Assembly: GCA_022570795.1 (NCBI GenBank) | Contig: JAKUDP010000018.1 | Coordinates: 310,001-374,000 of the forward strand | Length of the DNA: 64,000 nucleotides | Direction of reading: 5' to 3' | Origin: Sphaerulina vaccinii | Lineage: Eukaryota; Ascomycota; Dothideomycetes; Mycosphaerellales; Mycosphaerellaceae | Shown: positions 54,701 to 64,000 of the stretch, one piece after another | Layout of the letters: every line of letters starts with the position of its first letter | How positions within the stretch are numbered: the stretch's first letter is position 1 | Notes under the pieces: model-generated | Told to the model about the DNA's origin: nothing | Databases searched by the model: none | Seen by the model: the letters and a program-made list of their open reading frames with translations, nothing else | Translations under genes and position numbers: made by a program

Positions 54701-56728
54701 GTTAAGGGCACGGCTCTCGGCTTACGAGTGGCTTTTCTGCGATGCTTGACTGCGTGTGCGACGTCTATATGAGTTGTATTAACGTGCTTCAAAGGCCTGG
54801 AGCATCGAAATTGCACAGTCACCTCATCGTCGCTACTCCTTGTCAACACGCACCCGGCAACGCTGTCTCCTCGATATTTGCACTGCAAACATGCATTTGT
54901 CATGCTTCAATAGCGCAGCAAGAATACTTGGGAGGCATCTGCAGCAAAGCCTGTACAGCACAATCGGCGGCCACACACACTCCCAGTACATCGTTCATGC
55001 TGGACCATGCTAGGCCACAGCCGCAGCGTCGGAAAGTCGAAGCCTATACTCGAGTCACCATACAAAGTGTGCGATCGGTAGCTGTGCTGTAGTGGTGTGA
55101 GCATACGAATTGATCCCGGTCAAGGGTGCCATCGCCCGATCAGGAAATTCCCAACGACAGATGGCCTATGACCTCTCGCAGAGCGTCACATTACGACAAG
55201 GACACGACTGTTATTAAGATTGGCTCCGATGTGCAGAGAAGTGCGCTGGATGCTGGAACTCCAGAAGTCAATGTCGTGGTCACGAGCCTATGCCATCACT
55301 AAAGACCATGCCAGAAGCGGTCGAGTCACTGACGTCCAAAGCATCCGGTGGAAAGTAAGTCTCCAGAACATATGCATCGTCCAGCAGCGTCGGTCGTCAG
55401 TCTCGATGCCTCTCTGCGTGGCATAAAAAGAGGCTATTGTAAGAAATGTTTACGGCGGAGGCCTCTAGCCGTGCGGCGAAAACCCCACGTTTACGACATT
55501 GAGTACCTTCTAAGGACAGGTTACAGTGCAGTGCAGCGATAAGTACCCTGTTTATACAACTATCTCCTGCTGCTTCAGTCGTGCGAACAGAGTTCGAGCC
55601 TCTGACCACACCGCGAAGTATATCTGGACGACCCGAAGCCCTATCACATCGATAGTGCAATTCTCGGAAGTCTAGGTACGCCTCGCAAGCCAGGACAAGA
55701 TGACAGCCCTCTATGCATGCAGAAACATCTGTGATGGAGCACCTGATGCCTCGGTCGCAGTCATCACGATACGTCCACGCTCGAAGACCTGAACTGACAG
55801 CTTGCAGATGGGGCCCTTCTTATTGTTTCAGCCACTTCGGTCGTTGGCCCTACGCATCTTTGAAGATGGACATGCCGATCTGCTCCCCTTCACTCGCCTC
55901 ACGGCCGCAGCTTGCGCTTCGAATTCCGGATTGCTCAAGGCTCGAGCAGTGGTACGTCGCGATGGTGTGATGGCGGTCGCGCCATATGAAGCTGAGTGAA
56001 TGACACGGATCGGCTGCTCCCTCGCTTCCACGCTTTCCTCCATGCTCTTCTTCAAGGTACCCTTTACTGCTGATCAACCTGGATGTAGCTGTCCTGCTCC
56101 GGCGCCCATGTCGACGAGATCTTCTCTGGCGTCAATGCGCGACGTGGATAATCTCTTTCGCCCGGCTGACATGCTATCACGCCTTCGCACGACCTTTCGA
56201 GGCTCATTTCCCGCTACATGAGGAGATCAATCATGCCAGACGCCAATTTCGAAGTCCCTTTTCATCATTGTCGAGCGGCTCGAGCTTGTAACTCTTCGGC
56301 TTCACTCCGTCCCAACGTGGTAAGATCTTCGCTTCAAGGGGCACTGATCTGTGCTGAGGCTAGATGGTACCTGATTTCCACAACCAAGCATAACCTGACT
56401 TTGCGACTTTGTCATTGCCATATGCGTCGACCATGATTATTGCGCCACGACCATGCGACTTCATTCGTTGGTAGCATTGTCGACTTAAACGCAATTAGTT
56501 CGTGATAGTCTTATTGCGATGCAGGCAAGAAGCGAAATGAGGAACGCAATATGAGGCGCTGAGAGAAGTGTAGGTAAACAAGACTGATCTGAAAAAGTTG
56601 AAACGACGAAGTTGCATGCCAACTGACATAAGTACGACCACTACCCATGCTACCTTGAATGGAAACTCGCTCATTCCTTCTCGATTTCACTCGTCGGTCC
56701 TTACAGCAACGCGATCAGCAGCATCGCG
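54701..56728. other. Gene-free 2-kb region between divergent secreted-protein genes
   Basis: Both flanking genes start outward from here (54700 on minus, 56729 on plus), so both promoters lie inside. Frames up to about 115 codons overlap and carry no motif. Nothing else recognised. Confidence 0.45.
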
Positions 56729-58706
56729 ATGTGGCTCACTGTCACTATCGCAGCATGTCTCAGACTAACAAACGCACTTCCCACGAACGACGAGGCGGAC
56801 ACTCCAGATGGACTCATACCAGCTGGAATACCACAGGGCTATCATTTGCCTCCACTGATACCTCAGGTTCCTGGAGTAACCGAAGTCCTGGTCGACGTCG
56901 CACCTCCGTTGCCTATCCTACAAATCCCGACGCCTGCTTTGCCAAACCCTGGATATATCGGTAGCAACATACGTCCTCGCAAGATTGGTTTCTTCTGGAC
57001 TAGTGCTGGAGATAATCAACATTCGGATTTCTTGGTAAGACATGCTACACGACGATACTCAGTACTTTCGTGCTGCAAATGCTGATTCTGCTGCGCAATA
57101 TAGGCTTCGTTCAGTCTCGATGACGATAGTATGCCGGCCTACTTGGAACACCGACAGGACAGACTGACAATTGCTTATAGCATTCGGTACACTGCTGCGC
57201 GTGGTAGAGATTCAAAGCTCGGGCAATTCTCCACACCATCTGGGCATCAGTCTCGACGGGAAAGTCATATGGGGCGGAGGGCTCTTGTCTCTTCTCAAGA
57301 CACAAGACACTGGGTGAGTTGGGACGTTCTTCACGCTGAGTAGCAATGCTGACTCTTGAGCAAAGATACTACTTCGACGTTTCGGACTTTTATGAGCCAC
57401 GGTGAGACAGAGCTGTTGCCTGCCATTTAAGCAGTAGCTGACTTATTGAACAGATTTTTGAAGTCTGATCGTGCCTTGCTGGCGTCCATTGCAGACGAAG
57501 TCGTCGCTAAGCCAGAGTCCGAAGGTGGAGGATTCTTCGTAAGCATAGCAGGTGTGAAGAGGAGTTGGACGCCTTGCTCACACACGTTTTACAGATCACG
57601 TACATAGGTAGTCTGGTGGGAACTTCGCCAGGTAGATTGATCGAGACCGATCGCAACTACAACATCATACACGAATGGCCAGAAGATCTCGATGGCACCC
57701 TCAACATTCTGGAAGAACAGTTCAGTCCTCATGGTCTGAGCGTTGACTTCGAGCGAGGTCTGATCTTGACAAGTGACTTTGTAAGTGTTCTGCACTGAAG
57801 AACAATGTGAACATGGCAGCAGAAATTGATGTGATGTTAGGTCGTCCCTATCACGATCCTCAAGCCAACATTCGGCATCAAGAGAGCTAATACACTCCGT
57901 CTCTGGCGTCTTTCCGATAGAACAATTATCAACACTATCACCATTCCGAACGGTGGAGGTATCCAAGACGTCAAATTCGTAAGTACTTGTCCCCATTTAC
58001 GCTCCTGAACGACCATCAACAATGACTGACATGATGTAACAGATCCCAGGCAACCCAGAAGGCGCAGCTATCGCCACAGCCGTGCATCTCGGCCAAGTCT
58101 GGATCATCTACCCTTATCGCCTCGACGCGAATGGCAAGCCCGGCTACACCGAAATGTTATACGATTTCGGTCTACCAGATACTGTGGCCATCTACTCGAC
58201 ATTGTCGAAGGATGGACGCTTTGCGTACTTCACTTTTACTACTGCGAATCATGTTGCGGCTTTGGATATCACTGATTTGAACAATCCGATACGTTTGGAT
58301 AATCCGTAAGTTATGTCTTTTTGGAGGTCACGCTTGGGCGGCACGTTTGCTAACATAGTCTACCTCTCACAACAGATATGAAGTTCAACCCATCATCGGA
58401 CCTCACTACCTAAAATTGACTCCCGACGGAAGAGCTCTCGTCGTTTGCGTACGTCTCCTCTCTCTCCCACACCGTTCCCAATTACTGATGTTATGATAGG
58501 ATTACTTCGTCCAAGCCGGCTCAATCAGCATCCTCAACACACCCGCAGACTACAAGGTCCAATACATCGACATCTTGCCGAATGGAGGACTCTCTTTCAA
58601 TCGGTTTATTAATTTCCAGAGCGTCTTTCCGCAATATGGAGGAGCGAAACCACATTCTTCTGTCATTGTCGATTTGACGAATCCTTATTATCCGTTGTGG
58701 TATTGA
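56729..58706 (+). CDS. Secreted relative of selenium-binding protein 56 / methanethiol oxidase
   Basis: Ten exons joined in phase: 56729-57034, 57104-57128, 57181-57313, 57366-57401, 57454-57538, 57595-57780, 57841-57978, 58043-58305, 58376-58448, 58500-58706; 483 residues. Signal peptide MWLTVTIAACLRLTNALP. Family blocks of the SBP56 beta-propeller: NSPHHLGISLDGKVIWGGG, SPHGLSVDFERGLILTSDF, FGIKRANTLRLWRLSD, GGIQDVKFIPGNPEG, PHYLKLTPDGRALVVCDYF, and a C-terminal PYYPLWY. His residues in PHH, SPHG, FIPG-VHL and GPHY could be metal or substrate ligands as in bacterial methanethiol oxidase. Classic SBP56 is cytosolic; an N-terminal signal and Pro-rich linker make this a secreted version. Its substrate is unknown. 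The gene is intron-dense with exons as short as 25 and 36 bp. Confidence 0.88.
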
Positions 58707-60148
58707 GCAGGATTGATGACGAGATGTACACTTCTTGATGACCATATTGCAGGCAGATAGTAATGTTTAATGTATAGTGAGTGTCTCTTCTACAGGATTG
58801 CTTGGGTGGTAAAAGGGTGATTGGCTCGCGTATGGCCACACTAACGGGTACACGCCGAGATAGAAAGTGCTGGCGACATCTCCATCGACATCTTCATCAC
58901 CAACATGATACAACAACTTGTTTCGACACTACTGATGCATCAGTCAATGAAGCAGATCACACCCCGGATCCACAAGCCCGCCGCCTCACATGGTCCTTTG
59001 TTGGCGTACTCAGAGTTTCCAGCTGCCACCGCCCATATGAGGACGACTGACAAACCCTCATAAAATCCCACACTTCATCGAGAAGCAGATTCATGGGCGT
59101 CTGTGGTGCACAGGACTCAAACAAGCAAACTGAAGCTTCGTACTCATAGCCAGAAGGGTATCTCAGTGCAATATCGCTGCCTGCAAAGATTTGTTGACAA
59201 TGTGTCTTGATGCTCATGCACGCGTTTGCTAAATGACACCATAGCTCGCACATTCGGCTGATCTCATGGCACGCCATCCTTCTAAGCACATATGGCAATG
59301 TAGGTTCCAGTATGGGTCGCTTGAGGGCTGAGGTCTGCATTTACTTGCGGCCTCAGCCTTTTGACCAGTAAGCGTGTTGGGGTGGAGTGGATTGGAGGGA
59401 GGGTATAGTCCACTCCACTCCAGAACTCGAAGGCCAACAGACCCGATGGAGCTCCAAATCCTAAGCGGGTAAAAGGTACGCATACCGAAGAATGACGAAC
59501 AAGCACGGCCTGAACGCGATATAGACCAATCCCAGGCATTACTTCTGGAGCTCCAATACCTCGACGCCAAATCTACTCCGCTCCAGTCCAGATATATTCT
59601 CAATCCATTCCAATCCAAGTCTAGTTGGGGCTCCATCCACTCCAAAAGGCTCAACTCCAACGAGCTCACTGCTTTTGACAGGGTGAGCCAGGCTTGATAC
59701 AGACCTGTGTGTTCTCGGCTGTCGGTGGTTTCTTTGCTGTTCTCACACTGCTACAATATCAAACATCTTAGCGAATGTTGAGCAGAACACTGGAGCGTAA
59801 AGCTACTGGCAGGTTGGTCATGAACTGACAAGCAGGAACCTCGCCACATTCCAGCCTCGAATCAACAGCCCAAAGATCTGCTGCTGCTTCAGTCCTCCGT
59901 AAAGTTAGAGGTACCTTTGGATAAGCACGAATTGACAGATAAGCGTCGTCTCGCATACAGTTGCAAGCTGTGGAAACCAAAGGATTTGGCCCTAAGCTGC
60001 GATAAGCAGGTACGTCGCCCGATCCTTACATGTCCAGTATACTGTCGTTACAAGATATGACTCGACAGGCTACCATCAGCCCACTCCCTGGAGCATACGC
60101 ATCGACTCTAGACTTTCCTCGTCAAGAACACACGATACCATCAAGAGC
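58707..60148. other. Intergenic region with a CTCCA-rich segment
   Basis: About 1.4 kb without a recognised gene. The part at 59378-59650 is built from CTCCA/GGAGT words and is annotated separately. The frame at 59229-59669 on minus merely translates that repeat (WSG, WSS words). Confidence 0.45.
59378..59650. repeat. CTCCA/TGGAG-rich degenerate repeat with inverted ends (possible MITE)
   Basis: Left end GGGGTGGAGTGGATTGGAG (from 59380); the right end read on minus from about 59648 gives TTTTGGAGTGGATGGAGCCC, so the two ends form an imperfect inverted repeat. TCCACTCCACTCC at 59409 forms a hairpin with the left end. The interior has repeated CTCCA words, GGAGCTCCA twice (near 59450 and 59548), and a centre unlike the rest. 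It may be a small non-autonomous element or a decayed minisatellite; no target duplication is evident. Confidence 0.5.
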
Positions 60149-60908
60149 ATGACAAAACAAACCTGGAAAGTGGAGCCGGCCACAACAGAGGATGCTGAAG
60201 CCATGGTAGATCTGACGATGAGAACTCTGGCAGTGCCCGAGACGACTCAGTACAAAGACATACCGACATTCATGTACCCCAAGGAACGAGAACATCTTAC
60301 ATCGCCGGCGGACTTGCTAACACACCGCGTGCGGAAGAGGCGTCATGTCGTCGCCATGAAAGGCATTCACACGTACAAAGTCATGCATCCATCTGAGCCG
60401 GGCAAGATTATTGGAATCGCCATGTGGCAAGAACCTGCTGACCCGAAAACGCCGTCTATTGATGAGCAGTCCTCCTCTTCATCTGAGCAGAACAAGCCAG
60501 AGCTGCCACAGTCTGACGAGCCACCTGCGAGTCTCGATCAGGATGCCGCCAAATATGTCGGCGAAACCATGGGTGCAGCGCAGAAAGAGATCTGGGGTGC
60601 TGGCTCATCTGCCTACTTGTGTACGCCTTACTATCACTACTCTGGCCTTCGCCAACGTACTGACACTCGTGCGATCAGATCTCATGGTCTTCGAAGTTGA
60701 TGCGGACTTCCGACGTCAACGCATTGCGACACAGCTAATGCAGCCACTATATGAGGCGGCGATTGAAGCAGGACTGCCAATCTATATTGAGGCCTCGCTA
60801 CTTGGGAAGTTGTTCTACCAGCGTTGTGGATTTGAGGTGCTGAAAGACGTCGAGCTAGTCGATGGCAGAGCTATGTTAAGTCCTATGCTTCATCGAGCGA
60901 GGGCTTGA
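60149..60908 (+). CDS. GNAT-family N-acetyltransferase
   Basis: Two exons, 60149-60620 and 60679-60908, 58-bp intron, phase 1; 233 residues. Starts MTKQTWKVEPATTEDAEAMV, the usual GNAT beta1-alpha1 opening. A Ser/Glu-rich acidic insertion lies at about residues 108-135. After the intron comes motif A: LYLMVFEVDADFRRQRIATQ, where RRQRIA is the acetyl-CoA pyrophosphate loop (R/Q-x-x-G/A-x-G/A type), then LPIYIEASLLGKLFYQRCGF, the motif B alpha helix. Fungal proteins of this shape are usually annotated as GNAT acetyltransferases with unknown substrates. The last gene before the right-hand RIP block; no sign of damage. Confidence 0.88.
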
Positions 60909-61100
60909 CATTGACATAGCATAATCGGGAATGCATCTAGGTATCTGGTCACACACGGATCTTTAAGAGGCTTCTATAGAAGGTAACTTGTTCAATTGCC
61001 ATATCGTGTTTGGACAGGTGCCGTAGTAACTACGGTAGCCGTACTATCTGCAGCGGAAGCAGATGTTAAGTTGAATGCAATCTAGCTTCCGTTCTGCTAT
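60909..61100. other. Edge of the right RIP block
   Basis: Composition shifts from normal to AT-rich here. A perfect 15-base palindrome, CCGTAGT-A-ACTACGG, lies at 61021-61035 and may belong to an element terminus. No gene. Confidence 0.4.
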
Positions 61101-62220
61101 AAGCGGGCTATAGTAAGGTACTAAGTATTAAGAAGCCGGTATAACTGCAGGTCGAGGAGGTAATATAGCGCGTGAAGGTTAAGGCTTTTCGCTATTCGAG
61201 GTAGTTGGCTTCTACGAGCCGGAGTTCTATGCTATTACTATCTTCGCAGCGATTGCCTAAGAGTCTTTGAGTGCTAGCTCTGCTATATATGCTTTTGCTT
61301 GTACTATAATTTAGTTATAAGATCTCCGGTCTTTCTATCCTTGTCTTACGTTATAATACGAGTATTAGTTGCCTCGAGTTCAAGCCGTACTATCTCTTTC
61401 TCCTAATCTTTAAGGTGCTTGAGCTACTACTAATTGTTCTATAACTTAAGCTTCGGCGTAGTCCTAAAGGGTCTGCAGAGCTATATCTCTTACTCTTTAA
61501 TCTCAAAGGCGTTATATCTAAAGCTAGTAGTTCTACTTAGGTAAGGAGTTTTAAAGTAACTATAGATTAAAAGTCTCTCTTAAAAATCTAACTCTAAAAA
61601 ATATTAGATTTATACTATTCTTATTACTATAGTATTCTATCTTCTACTTTATATAATAAACCTTATTATATATTTCTAAAATCTAATTTTCTATTATTCT
61701 ATATATTTAGAATATTATATTAATTAAAAGTTATTATTTTATACTAGTTATAAAAAGGCTATTTTTATCTATTCTAGAACTTTATTCTAGAATAGAATTA
61801 AAATACTAGATTTAAAAATAAAATAGTAATACTTTAAAACTTTATAACTAGCTAAGTACTTAGCTAATTACTAAGCTTTATATATCTATAAATAGCTAGA
61901 AATCTCTAGTATCTAATACTTTATATAATATATTACTATATATTAACTATTCTTATATAAACTAGTTAAAGCCTAAACTTAGAAATTAGCTTCTATTAGT
62001 ACTAGCTAAGTCTATATTAGTAAGTAGATCTAGTAACTATCTAGAATAATATCTATAGTATATTATATTTATTCTATAGCTATATATCTTTTATATTTAA
62101 GAAGTTATAGAACTTTCTATAGCTTTTATTATATCTAGTATAAGTCTATAATTAGAAGCTATAGTATTTATATATATTTTATATAATATAATCTATATTC
62201 TATAACCTTATAATAAATAA

Positions 62221-62525
62221 AAAAAAATAGTTAGAGTTATATAGTACTTTCTTTTAAAGTAGCTTATATATATACTTATAATAGCTATAAATAAGTAGTT
62301 TATATAAGCTTAAATATATATATAAAGCTACTATATTAAGAGGGCCCCTGCAGTTTTAATTATATAATATATAATCTATATAGAATATAGAGAGTAGATT
62401 AAAAAAGTAGTTAGAATTATATAGTACTCTCTTTTAAAATAGCTTATATATATACTTATAATAGCTATAGATAAGTAGTTTATATAAGCTTAAATATATA
62501 TATATAAAGCTACTATATTAAGAGA
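62221..62525 (+). repeat. Direct repeat pair in the right RIP block
   Basis: Copies at about 62221-62343 and 62401-62525, both starting with an A-run and TAGTTAGA(R)TTATATAGTAC, ending CTACTATATTAAGAG. They differ at only a handful of places. The 57-base spacer holds GGGCCCCTGCAG, a GC-rich island in otherwise AT-rich sequence. They could be element ends or a local duplication. Confidence 0.7.
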
Positions 62526-62569
62526 GCTCTAAACAAGCTAGTATAGATATAGCTATACTACCCCAAACT

Positions 62570-63600
62570 ACTAGCTACTAAGTAGAAGTAAATAATATAG
62601 CTATAATACTATTACTATTAATACTATTTATAAACAAATTTTCAAACTTCTACTAATACTAGAATAATAGATAGTCTACTAGTCTAAGTATAGAGTAATA
62701 GCTTAAACTATTTAGTTATAGTAGTTTTTATATACTACTTCTAGAAGGCTAATTTCTAATAGCTAAGAAATATAATCTTATACTTAGTTATACTATTTAA
62801 ATATATATTTATAGTACTACTACTATATAAAGAGTAACTAGTATATTTATACTTATCTAAGCTAAGATTATAAAGCTTAAGCTATATATATTTAATAAGC
62901 TTTTAGTATAGAAAGCTACTAGTAGCTAGTATAAATAATAGTAAAGTTAGTGAGGCTAGAATATACCTAAAAAGCCTCTTTATATATATAATAGAGTATA
63001 TAGTCTTACCTATAGCTACTACTCTTATCTAAATACTATAGTATTTCTTATCTATTTTTAACCTTTTTAGCCGAAGAACTAAGTAGCTATCTACTAGTAT
63101 AAGGTCTAAGTAAGTAATATAACTTATTATCTAGTTATAGCTATATACTAGTATACCTATATTATAAGTAAGTTTACTAAGCCGAAATAGGCCTCTAAAA
63201 GCTAGAGTTATAGTAGTATTAATATTTAACTTATTTATAGTTTTTATAGATATAAAAAGTAGCTAATCTAGTAAGTTCTTAGTAATAGGCTATCTATTTT
63301 TACTAATAGATAGGTTTAACTATATAGCGCCTTTTCTTAGATAGTTAATATATAGTAAAGTAAATATATCTAGTAGTAACTATATATCTATATATATAGA
63401 ATATAATATATTAATATAGCTATAAAGTATATTACTTTAGACTCTATACTTACTAAAGGTCTTATATTCTAAAAAAGCCTATAATACTAGTATTATAACT
63501 AGCTATAGAGTAATAGTAATATAAGTATAGAGTATCTTATATTATTTAATTAGTAAGGTATAGAAATAGTATATAGTTAGTATAAGGCTATTCTATAATA
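62570..63600 (-). pseudogene. Crypton-type tyrosine recombinase remnant
   Basis: With stops ignored, the minus strand from about 63330 down gives, in one frame, YLRKGAI, NRQPITKNLLDQL, TITLAFRGLFRLSKLTY and, near 63081-63049, VLRLKRLKIDKK followed by IRVVAIGKT. These match in order the fungal Crypton recombinase pattern: (V/Y)LRGI.., R.PIT..LL..L, LAFAGFLR.GE.TY with the first catalytic Arg, and L.LKRSKTD..H.GV.I..AATG. The catalytic Arg is still present in LFRLSK. The C-terminal His/Arg/Tyr region cannot be read cleanly downstream (62570-62990). RIP has put TAG or TAA at several Gln or Trp positions. Confidence 0.7.
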
Positions 63601-64000
63601 GTAGTATAATAGCCTATAAAAAAGAGTATACTCGATCGAGCTACTACTTATCTAGTTAGTTATAGTCGTCTTCTAATAAGTTAACTAACAAGCCTAATAT
63701 AAGAGATATTAGTTACTTTCTATAGCTTTAAATATAATAATAGGTCTACTAGTTAGTTAGCTTTAGACAAAAGCTATATAGCTTCGAGTATAAGCTTCTA
63801 TACTAGAGTAATAAGTAGTAATTATTATAGAGAACTATTTATAAAGCTATTTAAATATTTTTATATAATACTAGAGTATATAGTTAAGCTATCTATATAA
63901 ATAACTAGCTTCTAACTATACTATAGCTAACTCTAGTATTCAAAACCTCTTAATATAGCTTCTACCTCTATAGTATTAATATAATTATTATTTATATATA

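Larger units (their letters stand above)
61100..64000. mobile_element. RIP-degraded transposon block, open at the right edge
   Basis: AT-rich with TpA excess, stops in every frame, and G/C islands that thin out to the right. At 61100-61560 the minus strand keeps a less damaged charged, helical segment that I cannot place. At 62990-63400 (minus) a Crypton-type recombinase is readable, annotated separately. Two direct repeats lie at 62221-62343 and 62401-62525. The block may contain more than one element and continues beyond the window. Confidence 0.75.

Noticed and set aside
59229..59669. Minus-strand frame rich in WSG words
   Set aside because: It is only the translation of the CTCCA/TGGAG repeat.
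63700..63960. LINE RNase H domain on the minus strand
   Set aside because: An apparent IYIDSL-like motif is present, but the surrounding sequence does not hold the RNase H pattern, and the recombinase motifs downstream fit a Crypton better.

Overview
This is a 64-kb piece of a filamentous ascomycete chromosome (Pezizomycotina, most likely a dothideomycete close to the Mycosphaerellales). The evidence is short GT-AG introns of about 50-130 bp, a RasB-type GTPase with the insertion typical of filamentous fungi, a large hybrid histidine kinase, many secreted proteins, and AT-rich blocks in which transposons have been eroded by C-to-T change at CpA (repeat-induced point mutation, RIP). All gene models were built by eye, by joining exons whose phases agree.

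Layout. 0-2.85 kb: the N-terminal end of an HRP1-like RNA-binding protein, divergent from a Gyp1-type Rab GAP. 2.85-9.4 kb: a long stretch with no protein gene. It opens with about eight tandem, diverged copies of a 228-256-bp unit, each starting with a tRNA-like 5' half. The last copy folds as a complete cloverleaf interrupted in the anticodon loop. 9.4-25.6 kb: conserved core genes, namely RasB, an F-box-like protein, a hybrid histidine kinase of 1996 residues, a three-exon PhzF-family enzyme and a conserved serine-rich protein.

27.56-35.85 kb: an AT-rich, RIP-ruined block bounded by diverged inverted repeats. Inside it lies a Ty3/gypsy chromodomain retrotransposon of 7.07 kb with two 229-bp LTRs, so it looks like a retroelement nested in an older DNA element. 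36.2-49.5 kb: an accessory-looking region beside the transposon, holding a CYP52-like P450 with a strange 870-bp intron, a multi-span membrane protein, a secreted FAD oxidase with an internal amber codon, a Cys-rich membrane protein with an apparent frameshift, a secreted lipase, a divergent medium-chain reductase, two small genes whose exons do not join in phase, and a 77-residue Gly/Trp-rich secreted protein.

50.3-60.9 kb: a small coiled-coil protein, a Q/Y-rich glycine-zipper protein ending in a CVNH domain, a nine-exon bicupin oxalate decarboxylase-like protein, a ten-exon secreted relative of selenium-binding protein 56, and a GNAT acetyltransferase. 60.9-64 kb: a second RIP block in which a minus-strand Crypton-type tyrosine recombinase is still readable.

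The left and middle genes are housekeeping or signalling genes. The genes between the two transposon blocks are enriched for secreted and oxidative functions, and several look damaged. The most unusual item is the tRNA-like tandem array at 3.06-4.96 kb.
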